64,000 nt of DNA from Demequina sp. NBRC 110053 (lineage in GTDB: Bacteria; Actinomycetota; Actinomycetes; Actinomycetales; Demequinaceae), in NCBI RefSeq assembly GCF_002090095.1, contig NZ_BBRJ01000002.1, positions 733,265 through 797,264 on the forward strand, in the 5' to 3' direction. The position numbers and the translations under genes were made by a program. The notes beneath the pieces are model-generated. The model saw nothing but the letters and a program-made list of their open reading frames with translations. It made no database searches and was not told the origin of the DNA. Shown in pieces: positions 36,448 through 45,342 of the stretch (positions are counted from its first letter, which is position 1; the number at the start of each line of letters is the position of its first letter).

Positions 36448-37209
36448 CTAGAGCCGCATCCCGCCGGATGCCTCGATCCTCTGGCCCGTGACCCATCCGG
36501 TGGGTCCGGTCAGCAGGGAGGCGATGAGGGGGCCGATGTCCTCGGGCTCGCCCACCCTTCCCATCGCGGTGGACGAGGCCACGAAGGCCCGGGACTGCTC
36601 GTCGTCCCTGTTCTTTCCGCCAGCGAAGTCCGTGGCGATGGCGCCGGGCGCGACCGCGTTGACGCGAATGCCACGCGGGCCCAGCTCCGCCGCCCAGTAC
36701 CGAGTGAGGTGCTCGAGCCCGGCCTTGAGAGATCCGTAGGCCGAGTAGCCCGGCGACGAGAAGCGAGCGAGGCCGGTGGACAGGTTGACGATCGCCCCGC
36801 CGTCGGCCAGCAGGGGCGCGACGGCCTGCGTCAGCAGGAAGGGCCCGCGGAAGTGGACGGCGTAGAGGCCGTCCAGTGTCTCCGCGTCGGTGTGGCCCAG
36901 CGCTGTCACGGCGCCGTGGCCCGCGTTGTTGACCAGGTAGTCGAGCTGCTCGCGACCGCAGGCGTCGCGCGCGATCTCCGGGAGGTCCCGGCCGAGTGCG
37001 GCGATCGCATCCGGATCCCCGACATCGAGCTGGAACGCGGCGACGGTCGCGCCCAGCTCGCCGGCCTCCTCGACCACCCGTGCGGCGTCCGCCTCTCCCG
37101 AGCGGAACGTGATGATCGCATCGGCTCCCTGGCGAGCCAGGGCGAGCGTGGTCGAGCGGCCGAGGCCCCGGCTGCCGCCGGTGACGAGGGCGAGGGGTCG
37201 AGTGATCAT
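36448..37209 (-). CDS. Short-chain dehydrogenase/reductase
   Basis: 253 aa classical SDR. NAD(P) motif TGGSRGLGRS (about 10-19), NNAGHG, catalytic Ser in NLSTGLARF, and Tyr-Lys in YSAYGSLKAG. ATG at 37209 has AAGGAG 5 nt upstream. Substrate unknown; the MmyB-type regulator just downstream suggests induction by its ligand. Confidence 0.9.
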   Translation of the reverse strand: MITRPLALVTGGSRGLGRSTTLALARQGADAIITFRSGEADAARVVEEAGELGATVAAFQLDVGDPDAIAALGRDLPEIARDACGREQLDYLVNNAGHGAVTALGHTDAETLDGLYAVHFRGPFLLTQAVAPLLADGGAIVNLSTGLARFSSPGYSAYGSLKAGLEHLTRYWAAELGPRGIRVNAVAPGAIATDFAGGKNRDDEQSRAFVASSTAMGRVGEPEDIGPLIASLLTGPTGWVTGQRIEASGGMRL

Positions 37210-37309
37210 GGCGTCTCCTTGCATCGTGGATGGATGACTCCACCGTGCCGCGCCCAGCGTGCCCGATGAAGGCCGCGTGCAACCAGGGATCGGGAAGGCC
37301 AGGATGAGG

Positions 37310-37320
37310 GCCGATGCGCG
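37310..37320 (+). repeat. Copy of recurring 11-mer GCCGATGCGCG
   Basis: Exact copy in the divergent region between the SDR gene and xfp; a second copy in opposite orientation lies 84 bp away. Confidence 0.6.
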
Positions 37321-37393
37321 GGCCGGCCGGCATCGCAGGTCGCGTCTCGCCCGACTCGAGTGAACGTCGGATGACGGTCGCGACCCTCGACCT

Positions 37394-37404
37394 CGCGCAT
37401 CGGC
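37394..37404 (-). repeat. Copy of recurring 11-mer GCCGATGCGCG
   Basis: Exact copy 48 bp before the xfp start, in inverted orientation to the copy at 37310. Confidence 0.6.
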
Positions 37405-37451
37405 GCGACCGGTGCAATGCTGGGACGACCAGCGACAGCACGGAGGTCAGC

Positions 37452-39908
37452 ATGACGGGCACGGCTTGGCGCACACGTACGAGCGACGCGGCGTCGCCCG
37501 ACGAGATCGGCGCGGTCGACCGCTGGTGGCGCGCCACGAACTACCTGAGCGTCGGGCAGATCTACCTGCTGGACAACCCGCTGCTGCGCGAGCCGCTGCA
37601 CCGCGACCACGTCAAGCCGCGCCTCGTGGGCCACTGGGGCACCACCCCTGGCCTGAACTTCCTGTACGCACACCTCAACCGCATGATCAAGGCGCGCCAG
37701 CAGGAGACGATGTACGTGATCGGCCCCGGCCACGGGGGGCCCGGGCTGATCGCCTCCAGCTACCTGGATGGCACCTACACCGAGACCTATCAGGACATCA
37801 CCTACGACGAGGCCGGCGTCCAGAAGCTGTGCAAGCGATTCTCGTTCCCCGGCGGCGTGCCGTCCCACGTGGCCCCGGAGACGCCAGGATCGATTCACGA
37901 GGGCGGCGAGCTGGGCTACTCCCTGTCCCACGCGTATGGCGCCGCCTTCGACAACCCCGACCTGCTCGTGGCCACGATCGTGGGCGACGGCGAGGCGGAG
38001 ACGGGCGCGTTGGCGACCGGCTGGCACTCGAACAAGTTCGTGCACCCCGTCACCGACGGCGTCGTGCTGCCGATCCTGCACCTGAACGGCTACAAGATCG
38101 CGAATCCCACGCTTCTGGCGCGCATCGGCGAGGATGAGCTGGACGCCCTGATGCGGGGCTACGGCCACAAGCCGCACGTGTTCACCGCTGGCTTCGACGA
38201 TGAGTCCCACGAGTCGATCCATGGTCGGTTCGCGGCGCTGCTCGACGACGTGATGGACGAGATCGCCGCGATCAAGGCTGAGGCCGCGGACGACCCGGAC
38301 ATCGAGCGCCCCCTGTGGCCCATGATCGTGTTCCGTACGCCGAAGGGCTGGACCTGCCCCGCCGAGATCGACGGCGAGAAGACCGAGGGATCATGGCGTG
38401 CCCACCAGGTGCCGCTGTCGAGCGCCCGCGACACCGATGAGCATCTGCAGGTCCTCGAGGACTGGCTGAGGTCGTACCGCCCTCACGAGCTGTTCGACGA
38501 GGACGGCGCACTGAAGCCCGAGACCATCGAGATCGCACCCCAGGGTCACCTGCGCATGTCCGCCTCGCCGCACGCGAACGGCGGCTCCGTGCTGCGGGAT
38601 CTGCGGATGCCGGACTTCCGCGACTTCGCCGTGGACGTGCCGAGCCCAGGCTCCGGTCCTGCCGAGGCGACCAAGCAGTTGGGCGAGATGCTGCGGTCCG
38701 TGGTCGAGATGAACCCCGACAACTTCCGCATCTTCGCCCCGGACGAGCTCGCCTCGAACCGTCTCCAGGCGGTGCTCGAGGTCACGTCGAAGGTGTGGGA
38801 GGGCGAGCGTGAGGACGATGGCACCCATACGGGTCCCAGCGGCCGCGTGCTGGAGATGCTGTCAGAGCATCAGTGCCAGGGCTGGCTCGAGGGCTACCTC
38901 CTCACCGGTCGCCACGGCCTGTTCACGTCCTACGAGGCGTTCGTCCACATCATCGACTCGATGTTCAACCAGCACGCGAAGTGGCTCAAGGTGTCGCGCG
39001 AGCTGCCATGGCGGCTGCCCATCGCGTCCCTGAACTACCTGCTGTCCAGCCATGTGTGGCGCCAGGATCACAACGGCTTCTCCCACCAGGACCCGGGCTT
39101 CATCGACCACGTAGTCAACAAGAAGGCGGAGATCGTGCGGGTGTACCTGCCGCCGGACGCGAACACGCTGCTGTCGACCTACGACCACTGCCTGCGTTCG
39201 CGCGACTACGTCAACGTGGTCATCGCGGGCAAGCAGCCGCAGGCGCAGTGGCTGACGATGGAGGAGGCGATCGACCACTGCACGCGAGGCCTGGGAATCT
39301 GGGACTTCGCCTCCTCCGTGCCGCTGGGCGAGGAGCCGGACGTGGTGCTCGCGGCCGCGGGGGACGTGCCCACGATCGAGGTGCTCGCGGCGGTCGACAT
39401 CCTGCGCCAGGAGCTGCCGGATCTGAAGGTGCGCATGATCAACGTCGTGGATCTCATGCGGCTGCAGCCCGACGAGGAGCACCCCCACGGTCTTCCCGAG
39501 CGGGAGTTCGACCACCTGTTCACCACGAACAAGCCGATCATCTTCAACTACCACGGCTACCCGTGGCTCATCCATCGCCTCACGTACCGGCGCAACGGTC
39601 ACCAGAACATCCACGTGCGCGGATACAAGGAGGAGGGCACCACCACCACGCCATTCGACATGGCGATGATGAACGACATCGACCGCTACCACCTGGTCAT
39701 GGACGTCATCGACCGCGTGCCGCACCTCGGCTCGCGCGCCGCGTCGCTGCGTCAGGACATGCATGACCGGCGTCTCGCGGCGCGCAGGTACGCGCGCGAG
39801 CACGGCACGGACATCCCCGTGGTCCGCGACTGGGTGTGGCCGGATGCGGACGAGAGCACCAGGCAGGCGATGCAGGGCACGCAGTCCACGGGCGGTGACA
39901 ACGACTAG
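37452..39908 (+). CDS. xfp: Xylulose-5-phosphate/fructose-6-phosphate phosphoketolase
   Basis: Thiamine-diphosphate enzyme that splits xylulose-5-P or fructose-6-P to acetyl phosphate plus glyceraldehyde-3-P or erythrose-4-P. 818 aa, normal length. XFP N-domain motifs [10 protein letters not shown] (about 61-70), GPGHGGPG (91-98), ThDP/Mg site GDGEAETG (178-185), then [10 protein letters not shown]; central and C-terminal domains with [14 protein letters not shown] and [15 protein letters not shown] at 37452 has GGAGG 5 nt upstream; the frame is open further upstream but lacks family similarity. Its product feeds ackA and pta at 26.5-29.8 kb. The upstream region carries two copies of the 11-mer motif. 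Confidence 0.97.
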   Translation: MTGTAWRTRTSDAASPDEIGAVDRWWRATNYLSVGQIYLLDNPLLREPLHRDHVKPRLVGHWGTTPGLNFLYAHLNRMIKARQQETMYVIGPGHGGPGLIASSYLDGTYTETYQDITYDEAGVQKLCKRFSFPGGVPSHVAPETPGSIHEGGELGYSLSHAYGAAFDNPDLLVATIVGDGEAETGALATGWHSNKFVHPVTDGVVLPILHLNGYKIANPTLLARIGEDELDALMRGYGHKPHVFTAGFDDESHESIHGRFAALLDDVMDEIAAIKAEAADDPDIERPLWPMIVFRTPKGWTCPAEIDGEKTEGSWRAHQVPLSSARDTDEHLQVLEDWLRSYRPHELFDEDGALKPETIEIAPQGHLRMSASPHANGGSVLRDLRMPDFRDFAVDVPSPGSGPAEATKQLGEMLRSVVEMNPDNFRIFAPDELASNRLQAVLEVTSKVWEGEREDDGTHTGPSGRVLEMLSEHQCQGWLEGYLLTGRHGLFTSYEAFVHIIDSMFNQHAKWLKVSRELPWRLPIASLNYLLSSHVWRQDHNGFSHQDPGFIDHVVNKKAEIVRVYLPPDANTLLSTYDHCLRSRDYVNVVIAGKQPQAQWLTMEEAIDHCTRGLGIWDFASSVPLGEEPDVVLAAAGDVPTIEVLAAVDILRQELPDLKVRMINVVDLMRLQPDEEHPHGLPEREFDHLFTTNKPIIFNYHGYPWLIHRLTYRRNGHQNIHVRGYKEEGTTTTPFDMAMMNDIDRYHLVMDVIDRVPHLGSRAASLRQDMHDRRLAARRYAREHGTDIPVVRDWVWPDADESTRQAMQGTQSTGGDND

Positions 39909-39976
39909 GGCGCCGCTGCGCGGGTTCGGGCGGACATGCGCGGCGCCCGCGGCCGGGGAGCACCGGCAGCACACCC

Positions 39977-39982
39977 TACGAT
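39977..39982 (+). promoter_or_regulatory. -10 of leaderless promoter
   Basis: TACGAT, 6 nt, then ATG at 39989. Confidence 0.65.
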
Positions 39983-39988
39983 CGGCAC

Positions 39989-40399
39989 ATGCCATCACGA
40001 GAGCCCGCGAGCGCGTTGGTATGGTTCGCGCCCACCCCGACGGAGGTGCAGCTGCTCGCCTCGTGGGTCGACGCCTGGAACGACCGAACGGGAGACAGCG
40101 CCGTGGTCGGACCCGACGTCCGAGTTCGTCAGCGCAATCCCGACCTGCGCTACCCGAGCTTCATCGCCTCGCCCATCGCCCTCTCGCCCTCGCACGCTCC
40201 CACCTGGCCACTGATCTTCTCGTGCCATGCGATGTGGCCAGACGGCACGGAGGCCGCCGGGATCTGGGTCCGGGCAGGGGACGAGGCGCTCGCGGATCGT
40301 GAGGTGAGCTTCGACATCACCGCCGCCTGGTACGACGGCTGGGTCATCCGGCCGGATGAGATGCTGTTCACGCTGAGCTCGCCCGACCGCGACACGTGA
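39989..40399 (+). CDS. Small cytoplasmic protein, unknown
   Basis: 136 aa, no signal or membrane segment. Rich in Trp (seven) and acidic residues, ending in strands such as REVSFDITAAWYDGWVIR. The frame start coincides with a leaderless promoter, which supports it as a real gene. No family recognised. It follows xfp by 80 bp but has its own promoter. Confidence 0.65.
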   Translation: MPSREPASALVWFAPTPTEVQLLASWVDAWNDRTGDSAVVGPDVRVRQRNPDLRYPSFIASPIALSPSHAPTWPLIFSCHAMWPDGTEAAGIWVRAGDEALADREVSFDITAAWYDGWVIRPDEMLFTLSSPDRDT

Positions 40400-40477
40400 A
40401 CCCTAGGGCCGTGCGGCGAGCCGGTGCGCGACCTGGCTGGGCATGGGCTGTCAGGCGACCTCGACGAAAGTCCTGTC

Positions 40478-41068
40478 CTAGTCGGCCCCGCCTTGCGCGA
40501 CAGCCACGCCCAGGGGGTCCTCCCCCACGTGGGTGTGCATCCGCTCGCCGGCCTCGTTGAAGATCGACAGCACCTCTGCGGGACGGCCGCGTGCGGCGCT
40601 CATCGCGTGCGGCACGCGGGTGTCGAACTCCGCCGCCTCTCCTGCCGTCAGCAGCAGCTCCTGCTCACCGAGGTGCAGCCGCAGTTCTCCCGACAGCACA
40701 TAGAGCCACTCGTGCCCGTCGTGCACGCGCGGGGCAGGTGTCTCGGCGACAGGCGGGTACGTGATCCGGTAGGCGCGCAGCGTCGACGACTCCGGCGCGA
40801 GCGGCACCATCACCAGGCCGCCGCGCCTGATCGGCGCCCGCCGCACGCGGGGGTCGCGGTCCGCCGGCGGGAGCAGATCATCCACCCTGATCCCCAGCTG
40901 CCGCGTCAGCGGCAGCAGCAGCTCGAGCGTGGCCTGGCGCTTGCCGGACTCGAGCCGCGACAGCGTGCTCGCGGACACCGAGGCGCGCGTCGCGAGGTCC
41001 TCGAGCGTCCACCCACGCGCCTGCCGCGCGGCTCGCAGCCGCGGACCGACCTGCGACAGCTCATCCAT
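40478..41068 (-). CDS. XRE-cupin transcriptional regulator
   Basis: 195 aa. Helix-turn-helix at about 10-65 (GWTLEDLATRASVSASTLSRLE) and a C-terminal cupin (about 110-185; VHDGHEWLYVLSGELRLHLGEQE) that binds a ligand or metal. Diverges from the reductase-methyltransferase gene; a clear CTTGCA-type operator over the shared promoter suggests it represses itself and its neighbour. ATG at 41068 chosen because the HTH then starts at the usual distance. Confidence 0.93.
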   Translation of the reverse strand: MDELSQVGPRLRAARQARGWTLEDLATRASVSASTLSRLESGKRQATLELLLPLTRQLGIRVDDLLPPADRDPRVRRAPIRRGGLVMVPLAPESSTLRAYRITYPPVAETPAPRVHDGHEWLYVLSGELRLHLGEQELLLTAGEAAEFDTRVPHAMSAARGRPAEVLSIFNEAGERMHTHVGEDPLGVAVAQGGAD

Positions 41069-41077
41069 CGCTCCAGC

Positions 41078-41104
41078 CTTGCATATTCTGCAAGATGACT
41101 TGCA
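41078..41104. promoter_or_regulatory. Operator: perfect dyad plus third half-site
   Basis: CTTGCA-TATTC-TGCAAG (41078-41094) is a perfect 6+6 dyad; a third CTTGCA follows at 41099-41104. It covers the likely -10 (TATGCA on the minus strand) of the XRE-cupin gene and lies 32 bp before the divergent gene. Confidence 0.7.
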
Positions 41105-41135
41105 CATCAGCATCGGGAAGGCGCAGTCTCGTCAC

Positions 41136-42710
41136 ATGACACATCACCACGCCTCCATGGAGGTCCCCTGGGACGCCATCATCGTCGGCGGCGGCGCCGC
41201 CGGACTGTCGGCCGCGCAGATGCTCGGGCGCTCGAAGCGGCGCACGCTCGTCGTCGACGCCGGGAGTCCGCGCAACCGCTTCGCGTCGCACATGCATGGG
41301 GTCCTGGGCCATGACGGCCGCAGCCCCGCCGAGCTCCTCGAGATCGGGCGGCGGGAGCTCGAGCCGTACGGCGTCGAGGTGCGCAACGCCTCCGTGACCC
41401 ACGTCGCCGACGAGGACGACGTCCTCGTGGTCACCACGCCGGACGGGACAGAGCGCACCCGCGCGCTGCTGCTCGCGACCGGCATCACCGACCAGCTGCC
41501 CGACGTGCCGGGCCTCGCGGAGCGCTGGGGCGCATCGGTCTTCCACTGCCCCTACTGTCACGGCTGGGAGGTGCGCGACACCCGGATCGGTGTCGTGGTC
41601 GCGGCTCCGGCACAGGTGCACCTGGCCTTCATGCTGCGCCAGCTGAGCGAGTCCGTCACCGTCTTCCTGCAGGCCGGCGTGGAGATCGAGGATGCGGACC
41701 GCACGCGCCTGGCCTCCCGCGGCGTCGACATCGTCGACAGCGCCGTCGCCGAGGTCCGCGGCGCCGGGCGGAGCGTCGAGGATGTCCTCACCGCAGACGG
41801 CCGCGTCGTCCCCCTCGACGCGCTGTTCGCCGGCGGCGCTCCCGCACCGCACGACGACGCCGTCTCGCCCCTGGGGCTCGAACGCGCCGACATGTTCGGC
41901 ATGAGCTTCATCCAGGTCGACGACTCCGGCGCGACGAGCCACCCCCGCGTGTGGGCGGCTGGCAACGTCGTCCAGCCCATGGCCAACGTTCCGATGGCCG
42001 CGAGCGCCGGGGCGTGGGCCGGCGCGCACATCAACGGATTCCTGGTGGGCGAGGACTTCGACCGTGCCGAGATCGCCCGCCGCGCCTGGCCCGAGCAGGC
42101 TCCCGCCGATTTCTGGGAGGCGCGCTACGAGGGCGACGGTCCCGCATGGTCGGGCCAGGTGAACGCCACCCTCGCCGATGCGGTGGCCGGCCTGGAACCG
42201 GGCCGCTCGCTCGACCTCGGGTGCGGTGAGGGCGCCGACGTCATCCATCTCGCCCAGAAGGGCTGGGATGCCACAGGGCTCGACATCTCGGCCACAGCGA
42301 TCGAGCGCGCGCGACAGGCGGCCGCCGATGCGGGCGCGGGCTCCGCAGCCTTCCTCGCCCAGGACCTGGCGGAGTGGGAGCCGGACGGCCACTACGACCT
42401 CGTCACCGCATCGTTCTTCCACTCGCCCGTCCACCTCGACAGGACGGCGATACTGCGACGCGCATCGGCCGCGGTCCGGCCAGGCGGCCACCTTCTCGTC
42501 GTGACCCATGCGGCTGCACCGCCGTGGGCGGACCCCGAGCACGTGCGCCACCACACGTTCATGAGCGCCCGCGAAGAGGCCGACGCACTGGCGCTCGACG
42601 ACGCCGACTGGGATGAGGTGCGAGTCGAGGAGGTCGAGCGAGAGGCCATCGGCCCCGACGGGCGCGCAGGCCACCTCACCGACGGCGTGGTGCTGGCTCG
42701 CCGACGATGA
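41136..42710 (+). CDS. Thioredoxin-reductase-like flavoprotein fused to SAM methyltransferase
   Basis: 524 aa fusion. Residues about 10-305 are an FAD/NAD(P) pyridine nucleotide-disulfide reductase of the low-molecular-weight thioredoxin-reductase type, with FAD motif IIVGGGAAGLSAAQ and redox pair CPYC at 138-141. Residues about 325-524 are a class I methyltransferase with motif I LDLGCGEGADVI (359-370) and Asp-Ile at TGLDISATA. Start at 41136 (MTHHHASME). The fused domain resembles tellurite/thiopurine-type methyltransferases, hinting at methylation of a reduced thiol or metalloid; this is inference. Regulated with the divergent XRE-cupin gene through the operator between them. Confidence 0.93.
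   Translation: MTHHHASMEVPWDAIIVGGGAAGLSAAQMLGRSKRRTLVVDAGSPRNRFASHMHGVLGHDGRSPAELLEIGRRELEPYGVEVRNASVTHVADEDDVLVVTTPDGTERTRALLLATGITDQLPDVPGLAERWGASVFHCPYCHGWEVRDTRIGVVVAAPAQVHLAFMLRQLSESVTVFLQAGVEIEDADRTRLASRGVDIVDSAVAEVRGAGRSVEDVLTADGRVVPLDALFAGGAPAPHDDAVSPLGLERADMFGMSFIQVDDSGATSHPRVWAAGNVVQPMANVPMAASAGAWAGAHINGFLVGEDFDRAEIARRAWPEQAPADFWEARYEGDGPAWSGQVNATLADAVAGLEPGRSLDLGCGEGADVIHLAQKGWDATGLDISATAIERARQAAADAGAGSAAFLAQDLAEWEPDGHYDLVTASFFHSPVHLDRTAILRRASAAVRPGGHLLVVTHAAAPPWADPEHVRHHTFMSAREEADALALDDADWDEVRVEEVEREAIGPDGRAGHLTDGVVLARRR
42459..42469 (-). repeat. Copy of recurring 11-mer GCCGATGCGCG
   Basis: Exact copy inside the methyltransferase half of the fusion gene. Confidence 0.45.
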
Positions 42711-42719
42711 TGGCCCTGG

Positions 42720-43262
42720 CTACTCCGTGATGGTGTGGCTCCAGATCTCGGTGCCGTCCGCGTTGCGGTAGATGTAGACGGCCGACTTCTGCCCTTCGAC
42801 GCCTGCCGCCTCCAACGCAGGGAACACCGCGGACGTCACGAGCGTCTCGATCGTCTCGATCGTCGCGTCCTGGGTCTGGGAGAACACCTCGGGGTCGACC
42901 TCGTCAGCGAACGTGTACGAGTACTCGACGGTGGCGGGCGGCACGGCGGTCACCGTGATGTCCGAGTAGAGCACGTCGAGCGACTCCGACATCGCCTCGA
43001 GCTGGTCGCGCTCGAGCTGCACGTAGGCCTCGAGGGCCTCCGACGGCGAGGACTCCTCCGCGGGGTCCGTCTCGGGCGCAGTATCCGCCGTCTCGTCGGG
43101 AACGGTCGAGCTCTCCGCGGCCGCCGCATCGACCGTGGGAGCGACGGCCTCCTCCGGATCGGAGGGCGATGAGCAGCCCGCCAGAGCCACCGCTGCGACG
43201 AGCGCGGCGGCGGACAGTGAACGGACGACGGCAGCGGGGCGCTGCGTGCCGCGTGAGGTCAT
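42720..43262 (-). CDS. Lipoprotein with DUF4854-like domain
   Basis: 180 aa. Signal peptide with lipobox VALAGCSS (Cys near residue 30), an acidic Ser/Thr/Glu spacer (about 31-75) and a C-terminal domain of about 100 residues (SESLDVLYSDITVTAVPP...VYIYRNADGTEIWS) whose pattern resembles DUF4854; tentative. GAGGGGG lies 5 nt before the ATG at 43262. Function unknown. Confidence 0.78.
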   Translation of the reverse strand: MTSRGTQRPAAVVRSLSAAALVAAVALAGCSSPSDPEEAVAPTVDAAAAESSTVPDETADTAPETDPAEESSPSEALEAYVQLERDQLEAMSESLDVLYSDITVTAVPPATVEYSYTFADEVDPEVFSQTQDATIETIETLVTSAVFPALEAAGVEGQKSAVYIYRNADGTEIWSHTITE

Positions 43263-43334
43263 GGGGTCCCCCTCAGGAGTTGTCGGTGCCGCCAACCTAG
43301 CAGCGGTGCCCGACACCGCACGCGGTCCCGCGCG

Positions 43335-44462
43335 TCACGAGCCGGGGTGGTACGGCGAGACCACCACGTCCACGCGCTGGAACTCCTTGAGGTCCGAGTA
43401 GCCCGTGGTCGCCATCGACCGGCGCAGCGCTCCCATGATGTTGGTGGTGCCATCCGCCCGGTGGCCGGGTCCCTGGATGATCTCCTCGAGGGTGCCGGTC
43501 GTGCCCACCTCGACGCGCTCGCCGCGCGGCAGCTCGGCGTGGTAGGCCTCCTGACCCCAATGGAAGCCTTTGCCGGGCGCCTGCGAGGAACGCGCGAGAG
43601 CGGCGCCCAGCATGACCGCATCGGCCCCGCACGCGAACGCCTTCACCAGGTCCCCCGCCTTGCCGAGGCCGCCGTCAGCGATCACATGCACGTAGCGGCC
43701 GCCGGACTCGTCCAGGTAGTCGCGGCGCGCCGCGGCGACGTCTGACACGGCCGTGGCCATCGGCGCGTGGATGCCGAGCGTGGTGCGGGTGCGCTGGGCC
43801 GAGCCGCCTCCGAAGCCCACGAGCACGCCGGCGGCGCCGGTGCGCATGAGGTGCAGCGCCGCCTGGTACGTGGACGCTCCGCCCACGATGACGGGCACGT
43901 CGAGGTCATAGATGAACTTCTTGAGGTTGAGCGCCTCGGCGTCGCCGGAGACGTGCTCCGCGCTCACCGTCGTGCCGCGGATCACGAACAGGTCCACGCC
44001 GGCCTTGAGGACCGTCTCGTAGTGCTCCTGCGTGCGCTGCGGGCTCAGGGCGCCGGCGACCGGCACGCCCGCGGCGCGGATCTGCTGGAGACGGGCCGCG
44101 ATCAGCTCGTCCTTGATGGGCTCGCGGTAGATCTCCTGGAGGCGTCCGGTCGCGTCCGCGGCGTCGAAGCCGGCGATCTGCTTGAGAAGAGGCTCCGGGT
44201 CCTCGTAGCGAGTCCACAGGCCCTCGAGGTCGAGCACGCCGAGGCCGCCCAGGCGGCCGAGCTCGATGGCCGTCGCGGGGCTCATCACCGAGTCCATGGG
44301 CGCAGCGATCACCGGGATGTCGAACTGGAAGGCGTCGATCTGCCAGGACAGGCTCACCTGCTCGGGAGCACGCGTGCGCCGTGACGGCACCACGGCGACG
44401 TCGTCGAAGGAGTATGCGCGCCGTCCGCGCTTGCCGCGCCCGATCTCGATCTCGTTGCTCAC
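43335..44462 (-). CDS. guaB3: GuaB3-family IMP dehydrogenase-related protein
   Basis: 375 aa TIM barrel without CBS domains. Highly conserved actinobacterial GuaB3 segments are present: RAYSFDDVAVVPSRRTR, PMDSVMSPATA, VIRGTTVSAEHVSG, VIADGGLGKAGD. In the catalytic loop, where IMP dehydrogenase has GSICTTR, this protein reads GSAQRTRTTLGI, so the active Cys is missing, as in other actinobacterial members. Role in purine metabolism is unsettled. The GTG start is leaderless, with TAGGCT ending 6 nt upstream. Confidence 0.94.
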   Translation of the reverse strand: MSNEIEIGRGKRGRRAYSFDDVAVVPSRRTRAPEQVSLSWQIDAFQFDIPVIAAPMDSVMSPATAIELGRLGGLGVLDLEGLWTRYEDPEPLLKQIAGFDAADATGRLQEIYREPIKDELIAARLQQIRAAGVPVAGALSPQRTQEHYETVLKAGVDLFVIRGTTVSAEHVSGDAEALNLKKFIYDLDVPVIVGGASTYQAALHLMRTGAAGVLVGFGGGSAQRTRTTLGIHAPMATAVSDVAAARRDYLDESGGRYVHVIADGGLGKAGDLVKAFACGADAVMLGAALARSSQAPGKGFHWGQEAYHAELPRGERVEVGTTGTLEEIIQGPGHRADGTTNIMGALRRSMATTGYSDLKEFQRVDVVVSPYHPGS

Positions 44463-44468
44463 CGGGAC

Positions 44469-44474
44469 AGCCTA
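44469..44474 (-). promoter_or_regulatory. -10 of leaderless guaB3 promoter
   Basis: TAGGCT on the minus strand, 6 nt before GTG at 44462. Confidence 0.65.
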
Positions 44475-44549
44475 TCGGCCCAGGCCCCAGCGGGCGCCGG
44501 GCTCCGTCACGGAGCGTGCGCTGTCAGCCTCGCGTGGGAGAGTGTCACC

Positions 44550-45302
44550 ATGACCTGGCTAGACGAGACCATGGTGGGCTTCGACACCGAGACCACGGGC
44601 ATCTCCACCGAGAACGATCGGATCGTGACGGCGGCGATCATCACGAGGTCGGGTGACCAGGTGCGGACCCGCACGTGGCTCATCGATCCAGGAGTCGAGA
44701 TCCCGGCCGGCGCGACCGCCGTCCACGGCATCACCACGGAGCTGGCGCGCGCGGAGGGGATGCGGCCAGCCGATGCGCTCGAGGAGATCGCGACGGTGCT
44801 CGCGGAGGCGCTGGCCGCCGGCATCCCCGTCGTGGGCTTCAACGTCCAGTTCGACCTGTCCATCGTCGAGGCCGAGCTCGAGCGCCATGGGCGCGCGTCG
44901 CTCGCGTCGCGCGTTCCCCAGGGAGTGCGCCCTATCGTCGATCCGTACGTGCTCGACCGCCACCTCGATCGCTACCGCAAGGGCAAGCGCAAGCTCATCG
45001 ACCTGTGCACCCTCTACGCCGTGCCGGTGGTCGCGGACGACCTCCATGCTGCGGATGCCGATGTGCTCGCGACCCTCGACCTGGTGCACGCGCTCGCCGC
45101 CGCCTACCCGACCATCGGGACGGTCGAGCTCGATGCCCTGCACGACCAGCAGGTGGCCGCGCACCGAGACTGGGCCGTGGGCTTCGCCGCGTGGCTGACC
45201 TCCCGCGGACGCACCGAGGACCTGCCGCGTCCCGAGTGGCCGGTGGCGAGCACTCAGGTCCAGCCTGCGCGAGGCGCGACCACGTCCGAGTCGCTGTTCT
45301 GA
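44550..45302 (+). CDS. DnaQ-like 3'-5' exonuclease
   Basis: 250 aa DEDDh exonuclease. ExoI FDTETTGIS (about 11-19), ExoII FNVQFDLSIVEAE, ExoIII HAADADVLATLDL with the His and Asp. Similar to the stand-alone epsilon-like exonucleases of actinobacteria, which proofread or process DNA ends. ATG at 44550 has no strong ribosome site. It diverges from guaB3 and precedes the dehydrogenase gene by 40 bp. Confidence 0.92.
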   Translation: MTWLDETMVGFDTETTGISTENDRIVTAAIITRSGDQVRTRTWLIDPGVEIPAGATAVHGITTELARAEGMRPADALEEIATVLAEALAAGIPVVGFNVQFDLSIVEAELERHGRASLASRVPQGVRPIVDPYVLDRHLDRYRKGKRKLIDLCTLYAVPVVADDLHAADADVLATLDLVHALAAAYPTIGTVELDALHDQQVAAHRDWAVGFAAWLTSRGRTEDLPRPEWPVASTQVQPARGATTSESLF

Positions 45303-45342
45303 GCCGCGCGGCGTTAGCGTGAGGACATGATGACGAGGTCAC

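Noticed and set aside
43335-44462. GuaB3 as a broken IMP dehydrogenase because the active Cys is missing
   Set aside because: Lack of that Cys and of CBS domains is normal for actinobacterial GuaB3, and the rest of the sequence is strongly conserved.
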